From: Sesamum alatum
Taxonomy: Eukaryota > Streptophyta > Magnoliopsida > Lamiales > Pedaliaceae
Direction of reading: 5' to 3'
NCBI GenBank assembly: GCA_034509735.1
Contig: JACGWO010000002.1
Span: 48,667,115-48,731,114 of the forward strand
Length of the DNA: 64,000 nucleotides
Shown: piece after piece, positions 21,656 through 34,483 of the stretch
How positions within the stretch are numbered: position 1 is the stretch's first letter
How the letters are laid out: each line of letters begins with the position of its first letter
Position numbers and translations under genes: made by a program
Notes under the pieces: generated by a model
Told to the model about the DNA's origin: nothing
Database searches by the model: none
What the model saw: only the letters and a program-made list of their open reading frames with translations

Positions 21656-23446
21656 AAAAAACAAAAACTATTGCAAACATTTCCTTTATTATATATGTAA
21701 AAACACAAGACTGATTTGAGGTTGGCCGAAAGCTTACAGACAAAGGTATATATGGTTGTCGTTATGATGGAACTAGCATTAGACCCTCGTTGAGCAGATA
21801 GAAGTGGTGGTGTTGGAGTCATTGTTGATGAGAAAAATAGGAAATTTTGCAGACATTGGGAGTTGGCATTTGGGCACCATTGAAAATGACTATGAATATG
21901 ATCGATGACAACTAAGATCAAAATCACTACAAGTTGTGGGTTGCCATCACACAATGTTTTTTTGCCACTTTTTGTTTCCATAGGTTGTCTTCTTGCGTTT
22001 GCCTTGGCATGGCCCCTGACAAATTTGACGCTTTCATAGTCTCACTCCTTTGCCATCGAAATATACACTAATAATCCATAAGATTTTGATTCGGATCGAA
22101 GATTTAGGTTGTCCACAAAGTAGTTCGGACTAGGTGTTTTAGGATTTGAGAATAAAGAAGATCATTAGGCTCGTTGGATAGTTACCAACAAAGACTTTCC
22201 GATGCTTAAGTAAGTTCGAGAGTCAAGAGATCAGAATGAAAGCTTATAAATTAGTATGAAAATAATAAATGGCGTACCGTTACTGGAAATAGTTGAGGTA
22301 TTTATAGGATTAATAAATGTTCGTACTTGTGCGGGTCTGCGTGTCATCATTTCGAACTTCCAAGTACAGAGACATCATGAATTGCCTTAGTTCCATGTCC
22401 CCAAGCCGCGATCCGACTCGGGTAAGAAATACGCACATCATAGTCCTAACTAGGTATTTTTTTGTGGGGGGTATTTTGATATTTACAATACTGAGTCGGT
22501 TACATCCCATCAGGATTAGTTTAACTATAAAAAGCTCTCATGTATGATTTGCATGTATATGCATAATTAAGCTTGTTTTGGTCCACAAAAGGTTATACTT
22601 TGTTATGTAATATCAAATGAAGGGCAAGATTGACTTTTTATTCATTCTATTCCTTAGTCGATATCAGTAAATTTAAACAAATACGAATCTCGAATATACT
22701 AGATGTAATTTTTTCAGACTTGAGGGGATCCATGTATCATTAGACTAAAGTTTAGGAATTGGAGCTTTATTCTTGATCCGAAAAGTGTCCCGTTATTGGA
22801 ATTTTCAATTTCAATTTTTTTGTAGTGCACTCAATCAACCTTTCTTCGAACTTAAAATAATTTACTTCCATCGATTAATTTATAATTATTTATAAGACGA
22901 ACAAGCAAGGAAGCCCTCACGCTCGACACTCACCTTCTTCTCTATAACGCGATTTATGTGACTTGGTCGGATCAGCCGGGCGACGGTTAATTGTTCGACC
23001 GGCAGGGAAAGTTGCGAATGCTTTCTAAAAATAGTAAAGTAACATAAGAATCCACACTTTGAAGAAGATCCCTTTTTGGGACCTCCTCTTTTAGACAAGG
23101 ACAGAAGTTGGCGGAGAATAGGTAAAAGAAGTGGTGGTGGTGGGAGAGGGAAATCGGTGTCCGAAACTCCCAAGTGCATCCGTGTCTGTTTGAACAATAT
23201 CTACTTATGAGATAAAATGCTGATATGAAAATACTGAGTGCGAGAATGGAGGAGAATGGAAATTCGGACATCGACATGAAAAAATGCTGAATTTTGATCA
23301 ATAATGGATCAAATGTTTTGCATTGTTTGGAAGTTAAATGTGGTCCATTTGGATTTTGGATGATTAATGTGTTGGATGGGAAGTATGGAGTGTTGTGCCC
23401 ATAATTAATAATTAGGGGACGGACCACACTCGATGCGTGTGTATAA

Positions 23447-24918
23447 TTTAAATATATGGATGATTACACTCCCCTCTCCTGATGTTTGATGTAATTATAC
23501 GTAGAAACTCTGTGGTTTGAAAAATTACACCTAGTACCCCTGGTGGTTAAAAATATGTCAAGACCCCTAACAAAAATAATCAATTTACCTTTCTACCCAT
23601 AATATGTAGTTAAAAAGAACTAAATAAGAACATGAAAATTTGAAAGACTAAAAAGACAAAATTGGCGCCCTATGTGTAGAAATGAACAGACGCTTTAGAC
23701 TAAGGAGACAAAATTGTAGAGAATATTTTTTGCTATTATTAAAATATCACAAAGAATGTCAATACTATATTTATGTTCTCACAGTTATATGTCTTTACGA
23801 TTGAGTTAGTAGAATATATGTCTTCTAAATATTTAGTTTCCACAGGGGGTTTATGTGTAAATACACCAAACCTCAAGGGATAAAAGTGTAATTATCCCTT
23901 AAATATATTTTACACTCCTAAAGTATGTCATCCTCGTCAATTACCATATAAATTAAAGAAACTTTCATTTACTCCCCCTATCTTTGAGATAGTCCTTAAA
24001 TTTGAATGAAAATGGACAAAAATGTCATTGACTATTAATAATAAGATATATTTACTTTAATGCCCTCTATAGTTAAATTTATTCAATCAATTTGAAATTT
24101 TTACTCAACTACGATTATGAATTAATACTAAGTTAGTATAAATTAATTAAGTGAAAAAAATTATTTCAAATTTCAGTGGTATAAATAGTCGTATTGATTT
24201 AGCAAAAGTTTAGAAATTCAATAATTTTAAATAAACAAATAAAATATATTTTTGCATATTAAAATTTTTTCCACTGGTGTTTCACTGTACAGGGTCTACC
24301 CGTGCCCAAAAGAATTATTATAATAGGTATGTATTTGAGTCTAGATGTAATGTAAAAATATTAGGTACGAGTTTGGGTAATATCTATCAAAATGAATCTG
24401 AGTTTGAGTATTGTTCACCAATTGATAACTAACATATTGGACATAAGGTTATATTAAAGGGTGAAATATGGTTACTATTTGGAAACGAAAAAAAAATTAC
24501 ATTCTTAACCCCCAAATTACTTCACTTAACATTTTGGGCTTAAAACAGTAAATTCGACGGTCACTTACAATACTTTGTCATTAAAATTACTTCTAGTGTA
24601 ATGCACAAACCCAAGTTTCTAAATTTATTTTAATCCAAAAGTACTAACATTGATCTTATCAAAACATTACTAATTAAACATCAATTTATTAAAATCATAA
24701 GTGAATAAAATTTGAAGTCAAATTGAGATATATTTTTCTATAGAAGGTATTAAAGTGAATATATAAATCGTATTATTAATAGCCACGGGTATTTTTGTCT
24801 ATTTTATTTAATTGAAAGGATTATCACAAAGATAGGAAGGTAAGTGAAGGTTTCATTAGTTTATGGGGTAATTGATGAGGATGAAATACATTAGGGGTGC
24901 AAAATGAATTTAACCCTT
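23447..24918. mobile_element. Inverted-repeat element hosting another MITE
   Basis: Sequence from about 23899 to 24000 (ttttacactcctaaagta...catcctcgtcaattacc) is the reverse complement, with some mismatches, of 24820-24918 (TIR about 100 bp). Its left tip is split by the MITE at 23458-23898, so the true left end is near 23447. The interior is AT-rich and non-coding. Confidence 0.55.
23458..23898. mobile_element. Mutator-like MITE nested in another element
   Basis: 441 bp with ends GGATGATTACACTCCCCTC and, reverse-complemented, GGGATAATTACACTTTTATC, imperfect over about 60 bp. It is flanked by an exact 10-bp duplication TTAAATATAT at 23448-23457 and 23899-23908. No coding. It belongs to the same terminal-sequence group as 5904-6145 and 24979-25449. 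Confidence 0.78.
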
Positions 24919-24935
24919 TTTATTATATTATTTAA

Positions 24936-25658
24936 GGTAAATTATAGCAGTTTCCCTTGAAGTTTATCATAATTATAAGGGTTAATTACACTTAAACCCC
25001 CTTTGAAAATGCAACACTACACTTTCCCCAAAAAAAAGTTTCAAAAATACATTTACATCACTTTCCAAAATTTACCATTTACATTGTTAGGATTTGGAAA
25101 AAAGGTTAGCAAAAAAAAAATCCATTAATTTTCAATTTTACCCCTCATTTAACATCCACATGAAAAAATATTTGTACTTATAATGAAAAAAATATAATAA
25201 TATTAAACTCATTCCATATATATTTGTCCCGTCATAAATACAAAAATATACATAAGAATGTTAAATGAGGGGCAAAATTAAAATTTTATGTAATTATTTT
25301 TATTGACGTAAATATTTTTCATCCAAACTCTCGCAAAAGGGATAAGATATAAACAGAAAATTTTTGAAGGGGTGTAAGTGTAATTTTCAAACTTTCTTGG
25401 AGAAAATGTAATTTTACTTTTTCAGAGGGAGTCTAAGTGTAATTACCCCTAATTACAAATATCTCTTTGTTATTTAAAAGTTTACAAATACTCCCTGAAA
25501 TTAATGGTTATCTAACAAATACCCCTTCGTAATAGTCCATTGTAGGTGTGTATTTGCTAGATGGTCATTAATTTCAAGGTGAGTATTTGCAATTTTTCAA
25601 ACAACGAGTGGATATTTATAATTAGGATAAACCTCAATAAAGCCCGTTGTAATTTACC
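24936..25658. mobile_element. Outer inverted-repeat element interrupted by a MITE
   Basis: GGTAAATTATAGCAGTTTCC at the left and the reverse complement of the right end (GGGTAAATTACAACGGGCTT) match, and the match resumes after the inner MITE (24979-25449) is removed: ..TTTATCATAATTACAAATA against TTTATCCTAATTATAAATA. Flanks are AT-rich with no clean duplication. Confidence 0.6.
24979..25449. mobile_element. Inner Mutator-like MITE
   Basis: 471 bp with ends GGGTTAATTACACTTAAACC and, reverse-complemented, GGGGTAATTACACTTAGACT, matching over about 100 bp. It is flanked by TAATTATAA (24970-24978) and TAATTACAA (25450-25458), a 9-bp duplication with one mismatch. Non-coding. Confidence 0.75.
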
Positions 25659-25780
25659 CATTTATTTAATTAAATAAAAGAGAGCAAAAATAATTAAAGA
25701 ACTGAGAGAATTGGCGAAATGAATTAATTTTAAATGTACATTACGTAAAAAAATGATTGATGGAATGATTGACTTTAGAG

Positions 25781-25788
<8 letters not shown>

Positions 25789-25843
<55 letters not shown>
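25789..25843. repeat. (CT)27 microsatellite
   Basis: Uninterrupted CT dinucleotides over 55 bp, about 690 bp beyond the stop codon of the PRR5-like gene. The length is likely polymorphic. Confidence 0.97.
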
Positions 25844-25847
<4 letters not shown>

Positions 25848-26530
25848 TTGAAGCATGAAATGGGAAGTCCACAGTGAGCTTGTAACCTATTACATCTGCA
25901 AAAACTTAATGATTTTCTACAATTACTGCAGCAGAGTGCTGTGTAAGAAGAGATAGATGGTCATGGGATTAACCTTAACTAGAAGATGAAAATACATGTC
26001 TTTGATAATACAACACATGAAAGCAAGAATGACTCTACCTATTGGTATCATTCAATGCTGATACAGCTGCAATCTAATCATACTTGTAAAAATGTACAGA
26101 ACAGAAGGTAAGATGCAATCTGGTTTTCTCAAATGAACACTATGATCATATTGATTCCACTCAATTTGAAAAGAACTAAATAATATAGTTACTAGCAACC
26201 GGTATCAGTAAGTAGCAGCAACGCCACTAAAATACGGGCTATGATACAACAGCTAATCACTGGTATTAGAAACTAATATCTCAAATATATCTATATCAAC
26301 AACAACTACTTATCGCCTAAAACAGAAACTAATATACAACAGCTACAATGATGGTTCTGTCACTTTGGGGAGCGAAATGGTATTGGAATCGTTCAACTCA
26401 GACGTACCTTTGTTCACTGGTAGAATTTATGAAGCTACATGATACACGCCAGTGAAAAAACTAACTGATCGGTCTGTTGTTTCTGCCAAAATTTGTTCAC
26501 ATATATGCTACTTAGAGGATTGGGGACGAG
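25844..26530. other. Probable 3' UTR and downstream flank of the PRR5-like gene
   Basis: Moderately AT-rich, no open frame of note, directly after the stop codon on the minus strand. I see no repeat structure here. Confidence 0.4.
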
Positions 26531-29500
26531 CTAACCAGCTGATGAGCTCCCTGGTGGAGGTTCATTAGGTGCTTGGCGAACAAACTGTCCTTTCACACGT
26601 GGGCGCTGCTCGGCCAGCTTTTTTCTGCTCTCGTAGCGCACCTGTCAGTAATGTCGGTTATTGATTAAGAAAATATGAACTAGTTTAAGGAATTTCACAA
26701 CATGTATGTAGTGAATAGAGAATATTCACATGTTGTTTATGAAGTTGGTGACGGGGTTATCAACAAACCTTCTTCTCAAAGCATCTGTCTTTCCTCTTCA
26801 ATCTGAATTTGTTTAGAGCCGCTTCTCTTTGCGTGGAACGATGAGATGCTCCATCGTGAACATGGGATCCCTCTTCATTACCACATTCAGCTACTGTCTT
26901 GACAACTGAGATTGAATCGTTGTTGACGTTGCTACCAGAACCTGTAGTGTGGTGATGACTTACATGGCCATTATAGAAACTGTCATTACCACTCTGATCA
27001 TTTGCAGGAGACACATGCACCCTGTCCTCCAAGGTTTCCGATTTTTGGCCTTGTTTGTTGTCTATCTGATCAATGGCATTATTGATCCTTTGATCAATAA
27101 TGTTATGAAATTGCTGAGAACTCAGGGGTCGACGTTCTGATGGATAGACGGGATTCAACTGAGTGAAAGATGGTGTGTGGTTAGCTGTGCCCGGACTAGG
27201 CAAAGGAGACGGTGCTGATTGTGTATAGTACATTTGAGGCATCAAAGAGCCAAACCCACTGAATATATTTTCAAATCTTAAACCTCTAACTGGAACCGGT
27301 TGAGATATTTCCCTTTGCTGAGGGTGAGGAAATGAAGTTTCAGGCAGCCCTGGTCGGACTGAGCTTATTGTCGGACCATGCGTGTCTGAATTATAATCAG
27401 GGGTAAGATTCGACAGTTGTTTCTCTGAATTCGTTTCATGGTCTTTCTGTTGATTACAGGTGCTCGGGGATGTGGAGTTGCGTGCCTGCAATGGCTTATT
27501 TATGTACCTGCATACGTTGCTTGTTCGTCAGACTACCAATTGTACCATGTTTCACGAGGTCGGTTCACTTGCTTGTATAAAAACTTAGGGGGATGCAAAC
27601 TCACCTAGAAAAGGCTGATGCATCAGAGTGATTTAGCCTACGCGTCTCATCATTTACTTGATTCACAGAGCCACTGGGATGAGATCTTCTCAAAGACAGA
27701 TCCAAAAGTGGCAAGATATCAAACTTGTTCGTACTAGCATTTGAGGCGGGACTTCCAAAAGTGCCTTTCAGGTAGTTATCGAAAGCTCCAATTAAGTCAA
27801 TGGCCTCTCTAGAAGAATTCTCAGGCACATGATTGTTCTCAGCATTTTGTTCAATAACATTAACTTTCTCCCAACCAGCATCAGAGTTCTGGCCCTGTCC
27901 TGGCCGTGTTGTTGCAAAATTAGCATCTCGGCTAGCCATGGCCTGCGACTCTAATTTCAAAATGACGGTAATGGCAAGAAGTAAGTATTCACCGATCCAT
28001 GAAGCTGAAAAATATCAACGACAGACACAAGCAAGGCAATGAGAGCATTACCTCCCGCCTTAATATCATGCGCCTGTGTTTTTCTACTTTCTTGATGACA
28101 TTCTTCTTGTGTATAAATATTTATCTCATTTGAAAGACATTTAGCGGCTTTTGGCTGTGATAGGCTATGGACATGTTCGACGTCTGCTCCTTCAGTCTCC
28201 AACTCTGGTTTCGTGCATGAGCTCTGCACATAAGAACGCCATTCTTGAATCAGTCTATTTGAGATTTTGAAGTGGGCTCTGTGAATATCGTGGTAGAAAG
28301 AAACAAAAAATACCTGCGCGTCACTTCCTTTCTCTATGCACTCCCTATTTCTCTGAATGCATGCCATATAACCACTTGAATGATTACTAACATCATTATT
28401 CTCTGCTGTGGCTTCAACCTTTTGTTGAGCTTCGCTCTCCTCTGGAGGTCCAAGGCCAACAGCGCTCCTCGACTGTCTCATGATAAAGAAAATGACAACA
28501 ATTATGTAACTTGATTCGTACTAGATTCTTCATTAAAACAAATAAGCAAACTAGAAAACGGGGATTTGGCTTACAGCTTGTTTCCTCCAGACGTGCTGCC
28601 ACAAGTTCCTTAGCTCATTTTTCCGGATGGGCTTCACAAGAAAGTCGGCTGCACCTCTCAACATGCATTTATAGACTGTACTAACCGAATCATGTGACGA
28701 CATCACTGCATTATCAATGAAAAGGCGTTTGAATCTACTAGTACTCGAACAAATTTGAATAATATCAAAGAAACTGCAAGTACAACGCACTTATTACTGG
28801 AATATTTTTGCAGATATCGTGCTCCATAATTAAGGTGAGAAGAGCATATCCCGAGATAGATGGCAATTCAACTTCTGTCAAAATAAGGTCAATGCTTTGG
28901 CACCTTTCTTTCAGTACCTCCCACGCTTTCAAGCCATCGGGAACTGCAGCAACTGCTTAAAGAAAAACGGAGTTAACGGCTATAGCCATAACATGCTGAC
29001 AAAAACAATATGCATCCTCAACCAAGAAGATGCAAATCAGGATAACTTTTGTATCTAAATTAATAGATCATCTTGCTACTATGTAAAATCCTGCTAATTT
29101 TGCTGTCTATGTCCAACTGACAAACACTAAAATCCAATTTTCCATGATGATTATCAGTTGTAAAGATCAGGATCATGACTCTAGAACAGTCAATTATTAT
29201 GAACTCATGAGACAGCAAAACTCCAATTTGCAGAGGTAATCACCGAAAAAGTTACTCGAACAAGCATAGCACAAAGCCTAGTTAGGCAAGAACTTCATTA
29301 TTGCAGGTAGCTAAAATCATCTAAAGGGAATTCCAGGAAATTCAGATAAAGAACCAAACTTTTCAAGGAAAATCACATCCTCCCACCTAAGGTTATGAAT
29401 GAAAACATCAATGGCTAGTATTATCTATAGACAAATTAGCTGTGATCACAAAGTATCCGTACAATTTCACAGCCAAAACAAGAACCGTACACAGATGAAC

Positions 29501-29902
29501 AACGTATTAACAAGCTAAGCAGTCGAGATCCCAATAATCCCATCACCCACCAACACCCGAATTCTCAATTCTTCACAGCTAAAAAGTGTAAGAAATCCGA
29601 CAAGAATTTGAACTGGAAAACCAACCTTTGTAGCTGCATTTCCTGAGAAGGGCAGCGATAATCTGCCTAGTGGAATCATCAGCTTCCACCAGAAGCACTC
29701 TCACCGCCAGTTTCGGCAGAAACCTCTCCCACCTAACAACAGAAGAAGAAGCTCCTTCCGCCACCGCCGCCACCCCGTCGTCCGCGGCAATATTCTTTAT
29801 CTGGTTCTTGTTTTCAGCTGGCTGCGCTCTCTCTGCCGCCACCTCTGTTTGTTGAGCTACCAATTCCATCCCACCTTCACTGCTCACCACTACTTCTCCC
29901 AT
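26531..29902 (-). CDS. PRR5: Pseudo-response regulator, PRR5-like (circadian clock)
   Basis: Clock transcriptional repressor, nuclear. CDS exons (minus): 29902-29626, 28952-28791, 28705-28575, 28472-28314, 28223-28052, 27950-27605, 27507-26769, 26641-26531; all GT-AG and in phase, 698 aa. The pseudo-receiver domain (about 66-180) has [13 protein letters not shown] and, at the usual phosphoacceptor position, Glu119 in place of Asp (ILTEVELP), the mark of a pseudo-receiver, then MSSHDS and [12 protein letters not shown]. The middle has LSLRR and SDASAFSRY motifs shared with PRR5/PRR9. A CCT domain closes the protein (about 640-685, [17 protein letters not shown] ... [10 protein letters not shown]). 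The start is the first ATG in frame; the frame upstream is open but has no ATG nearby. The WERFLPK and [14 protein letters not shown] wording favours PRR5 over PRR7 or TOC1; PRR9 is possible. Confidence 0.94.
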
Positions 29903-30866
29903 TCTTTCAAGATTCTTGATGTTTCCAGACAAGAACAAGCATATAGCACAACACCTGTAACGATTGGGAATCAGTTTCTAAAAATTCCTGGTTTCCTCGC
30001 AGTGGTTTTGCACCATTTTCAACTCAAAAATATCTTAAAATGGAGACCCCAGTTCTTGAAATTTGATCTTATGGTGGCCTTTTACTGGTCCACTTTAACC
30101 GCCTCGCATCTGATGGCTCAGAATTTCTTGTATTGATCATGTGACAACTTTTTGCAGTTTAGCCCCTAAAAGACATGAAAATAATGTTTCACACCCCAAC
30201 TTTGACAACTTCAACCTTTTCCAAGCCCTTCTAACTCTTGAGGAAAATTATTAATATCTAGTCTAGATGAAATTTTAAGAAAATATAAGAACTACCCTTG
30301 TCATAATTAAATTCCATATAGAAATATTAAATTAGTTTTCATTGATATTGTATCAAAAATATCGATAAATCGTGAATTTATAGTGAAAATGCAGGAACTT
30401 TCATTGTTCATATAAAATATATAATAAAAGAACTCATTTTTATTATCACTTTATTAAATATACCAAACAAAAAATTGGTCATTACTTGATTTCACAATTT
30501 GAAATCATGTTTGATTTGACGTTTTTATGGGATTGTACCATAAACTTTTAAGCACTAATTCTATCATATTTTTCACACAAAAAATTATTACAGAATATCT
30601 AAATTAATTACACATTTTCATTCTATTAAGTCTTTTCGATCTAAACCTATCATAAAATATATTTATCTAAACAAATTTTCATTTTCCCACACGAAAATCC
30701 AATACATAAGCAAAATCATGCTTAAGACTCCTAACCTATCAACAACATCGATCCAACACAAAAAAACTTTTGAGGGGCAATTAAGCAAACAACACAATCT
30801 CATAGGACCAAAGTGAAAATACACACAAACTTCTTGGAGATACAAAAGAAAAGTGGAAAGTCACAC

Positions 30867-30874
30867 AAATATCT
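30867..30874 (+). promoter_or_regulatory. Evening-element core AAATATCT
   Basis: AAATATCT, the core bound by CCA1/LHY-type MYB factors, lies 965 bp upstream of the PRR5-like ATG. PRR genes are known targets of these factors. A single 8-mer is weak alone but two longer matches follow. Confidence 0.4.
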
Positions 30875-31085
30875 GGAAGACTCTTTTTTTTAATCTATGG
30901 CCCAAAATGGCCACGTCATCAAGCCCTCCCCAATCAAAAAGTAGAGGGCCATTGGTTTTTGCCCTTCTCTTTTTCCTTAATTCCCCATCTCCCTATGATA
31001 TTTGGTTGGTGGCAAGAACAAGACTTTGGATTTGGATGGACAACATTAATCTCACCATCCAATCAGAATAAACTATGATATCCCA

Positions 31086-31094
31086 AGATATTTT
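31086..31094 (-). promoter_or_regulatory. Evening element AAAATATCT
   Basis: Exact nine-base evening element on the same strand as the PRR5-like gene, about 1.18 kb upstream of its ATG. Confidence 0.5.
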
Positions 31095-31146
31095 ACATGG
31101 GTGGACAGCTATATTTTTTTTCCCATTGGGTGGGCCCCATTTGGCA

Positions 31147-31155
31147 AGATATTTT
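31147..31155 (-). promoter_or_regulatory. Evening element AAAATATCT
   Basis: Second exact nine-base evening element, 61 bp from the previous one and in the same orientation. Both share the longer context CCAAGATATTTT / GCAAGATATTTT on the plus strand. Confidence 0.5.
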
Positions 31156-33639
31156 TGTGGCTCATGGATAGGATTTTGACATGTGGACACAAAGAAATCT
31201 TTGGGTTTGTGGCTTTGGTTGTTGTCAAACTCTTCTTGCCCTTTCTTTTAATCTTTGATTAGTATAATATAATATTAGTGTATGTATGTATGTATGTAGT
31301 AGTGTTTTGTAAGAAAAGCAATGTTCCAATGTGAGTGGTTTGGGATTGGTTGGGTCCCTCAAACTCGGTTTGTCATTGGTTGGGATCATGTGGGGTTGTG
31401 TGTAGCAGATCAAGAACTTAGATGAGATGGGGTGGACATGTGTGTAGAACATTCTTTCCTAGTTTACATTAATACAAAGGGTTTTTAAGTGCATTAGTGG
31501 TGGAAATATAGGGTGGGGCATCATTAAACTTTTCATAGTAGAAAGTTGTTTATGTGTTATTAGTGATTAAAACATACTGGATGCGTGTGTATAATTTAAA
31601 TTTTAATATAATTATTTAATTGATTAAATAAAAAAATAAAATGAATAATTGATTAAACTTGATAAAATATATTAAATTTGAATTAACATGCATGAAAAAT
31701 AAATTGACATAACTAATTCATTAAAGAAATTATTATTTATGGAAAAAAAATTTAAGTAAAGTTATTTTAGTGAGTTCACATCTTACCCATCAAAAGTAGT
31801 TTATTCTAATGCTTTGGACCTTAATATATAATATAAATAGATTAGCGATTGAAGTGCACTTGATGCATGTGTATAATTTAAATTTTTATTATACTTATTT
31901 AATAAAATAACATGGTTTTTTGTGGACAAATAAGTATAGTTAATGGCTTTCTCGACAGACCGATCATTATAGTTACAACAGGGGCCTCCCTCTTAATAAA
32001 TATACGGAATGAATAAGCAGTTGCATGAAAGATTGTGTAAGAAAAAAAGAATGAAAATTTGATAACATATAAATTTACAAAAACACCCTTAGTACAACAT
32101 AAACTTGTGCTAGATACATGAAAAAAGATACTTGTAAAGTGATGAGGTGTACATAAATATCTTGTAGATTTTTATGAGAGTGGCATCTCATCATCTTTTT
32201 GACTTATCCTTTTATTTCTTTCTCACCTCTACACTATGGGGGATTTAACAGCCACCCACTCTATGTGGACATATAATAAAGTGTCTATGGTCCCCATTCT
32301 AGATTATATAGCTAATTTTTGATATTATTGATTACTGTGACGCGTAATACTTTTACGCATATGAGTAGGTGGGCATAGTATATGTTTTGAATATAAAAAT
32401 CGGGACACAATTAAAAATAAATAAATGATAACATAAAGTAATTAAAGTACGATGGTAAAAACATCTTACTTACAAATTGAAGTGGGATTAAAGATGAAAA
32501 TATAGTGAAAGTATAAGATAAACATAACAACAGAGTGGCGGTTAAAGGATGAGGTAAATAGTTTTCAAAAAATATATAATTATATTATATTTAAGAATAT
32601 AATTGATATTTTAAAAATTAATGTTGCAGTATCACAACTTTATCAATAAAAACTATAAATCCAAACACAAAATCCAAACTTTTCTATGTATAATTACAAT
32701 ATTAGACAGGTAGAATGCATTGCTTTGTGACCTAAATTCATGTGGGCCACCACAAACTAAACATGGGCTAAAGTTGATGAGCTTTTTACCCAGGAGGAAT
32801 TATCCAATGCACATAGCTTAAATGCACCTATTTTTAAATTTATTATGCTGCATTTGAATCGATGAATTTGTAACAAATTTAGTGGAGTTATATGGATAAT
32901 TCTATATTATAAAGAATTTTTAATTATTTTTTAAAATATATTCGATAAAATATTGATGGATTTCAATTTGCTCTTGATATTTAGTCATTTCAATATCCAA
33001 ATCCTTTCATCGAATTCAATTCAAATTTATTCTTTATATATATTTTTCAAAAAAAATTAATAATTTATAAATTTGTTTCTCTAAATACAATAGAATAAAA
33101 CATATCCAAATATATATATATATTTTTTTGTCTCCCTAGAAATATTTTCAAATGACTATGTTTTTTTAAAAAAAAAAACAAATTCATCAATTTTCAATAA
33201 AAGTGTAGCTCAATTTTAGAATTAAAGGACTTGAAATCATTCAAATTTAAAATTATCCAAATAAATTTCAAAAAAAAAAATATGACTAGAAATTTGAAAT
33301 CATAATTTCAAGTACATTAATGTAAATATAACCTAAGTGGATACATAGACATGGAACTATCTAGAATACCACTAAATCTTTAAGAATCATTATTAACAAC
33401 CTAAATACCTAAATTTTGGCCTAAAAAATTTGTTCTTGAATGAGTCCAGCTTACACTTTTCCTAGAATGATACTTTTCCACGATTCAAACGTTTATACTA
33501 TAAGAAATGGAATTCCTGTATTAGCATTTAATGTTCATAATGCCTAACCTCCCAATAATGGCAGATGAACAAACTCAATTTTTTATGATGAATAAAAAAT
33601 AATATATATTTTTTCTGTCAAAAAAAATTGAGGCGTTTT

Positions 33640-34130
33640 TAATTTTAATTGTCACCGTGGGTTAAAGTTGCTTTCATAATCATTTGACGTTTACAATGTA
33701 TTTACAGTATTAATGCAGTTCTTTATATCTGTAGAAGAAATGCGATTTCAATAACTCATTTATAATGTGCTTAAAGTGACTAACACAGCTCTTTACATTT
33801 TTGGAAGAAACGTAACTTCAATTGTTATTGTGGGTTGGAGGTACATTCAGAACCATAAGTCGTTTACAATGTACTTACAGTACTAACATAGTTCTTTGCA
33901 TCTGTAGATGAAATGCAACTTCAATTGTCACTACGGATTGGAGCTGCCTTTAGAACCATAAGTGGTTGACAATGTACTTAACAGTACCAACACAAATCTT
34001 TTACGCATGTAGAAGAAAGGAGACTTCAATTGTTGCTGTGGGTTAAAATTATCTTCAGAACCATAAGTCGTTTACAGTGTATTTTACATCATTACTACAA
34101 TTCTTGACATGTGTAGAAGAAATTGAGCCT
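33640..34130. repeat. Degenerate tandem array, about 104-bp period
   Basis: Five units share gtttacaatgta.ttacagta, a gtagaagaaa word and a cttcaattgt..ctgtgggtt.a segment. Anchors at 33689, 33758, 33862, 33965 and 34070 show spacings of about 69 (a truncated unit), 104, 103 and 105 bp. No coding frame runs through it. Confidence 0.75.
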
Positions 34131-34149
34131 AGAATTACACAATTGAAAG

Positions 34150-34260
34150 CGACTCATTGCAATGAGTTAAGTCGGTAGTCAATGAGATTTGATTTAATTG
34201 GCGAAGCTAAAACCTCAACTAAGGTCATGGGTTCGAATCCCACTAATATATATGTTATTT
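34150..34260 (+). repeat. tRNA-like / SINE-like repeat
   Basis: Contains GGGTTCGAATCCC (B-box and T-arm-like) preceded by attggcgaagct, which could be a decayed A-box region, and followed by an AT-rich tail. It does not fold as a full tRNA by eye. A related reverse copy (gttcgaacccatgaccttaa) lies near 58137-58156. Confidence 0.35.
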
Positions 34261-34483
34261 ATTTTATTTTTATAATAGTTATTGATTAATTATAAATATA
34301 ATATATTAAATTATTATAATTATAATATGAGGTAGTTGATTTGCTTAATAATAATAATAACAACAATAATAATAATAATAATTCAATAAATGTTGGGAAT
34401 AAGAACGACACACTTGTAATAATTAATTAATACCTCAAAGGACATTATAAGAAGTACTTTTGCATAGAGAGGCTATGGAAAAA

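Larger units (their letters stand above)
17830..23446. other. Gene-free repeat region between NHL and PRR5-like genes
   Basis: No supported coding exon in 5.6 kb. Contents: a LINE-like 3' tail (18330-18600), a mini-Helitron candidate (19312-19575), a region with repeated CACGRCCGTG motifs (20260-20350), a palindromic repeat (21484-21655), and much single-copy-looking AT-rich sequence. The open frames at 21562-21981 and 22886-23427 lack any recognisable domain. Confidence 0.45.
29903..33639. other. PRR5-like promoter and gene-free flank
   Basis: No credible coding exon. The first 1.3 kb is likely 5'UTR and promoter of the minus-strand PRR5-like gene and contains evening elements. Two copies of a motif reading gatgc.tgtgtataatttaaat occur at 31580-31606 and 31862-31888, with a third at 23432-23454. 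From 32850 to 33320 there is a dispersed AT-rich repeat rich in tcatttgaaa-type words. Confidence 0.45.

Noticed and set aside
34150..34260. Possible tRNA gene (GGGTTCGAATCCC)
   Set aside because: Only the T-arm-like part is convincing; acceptor, D and anticodon stems cannot be drawn, so it is kept as a SINE-like repeat.
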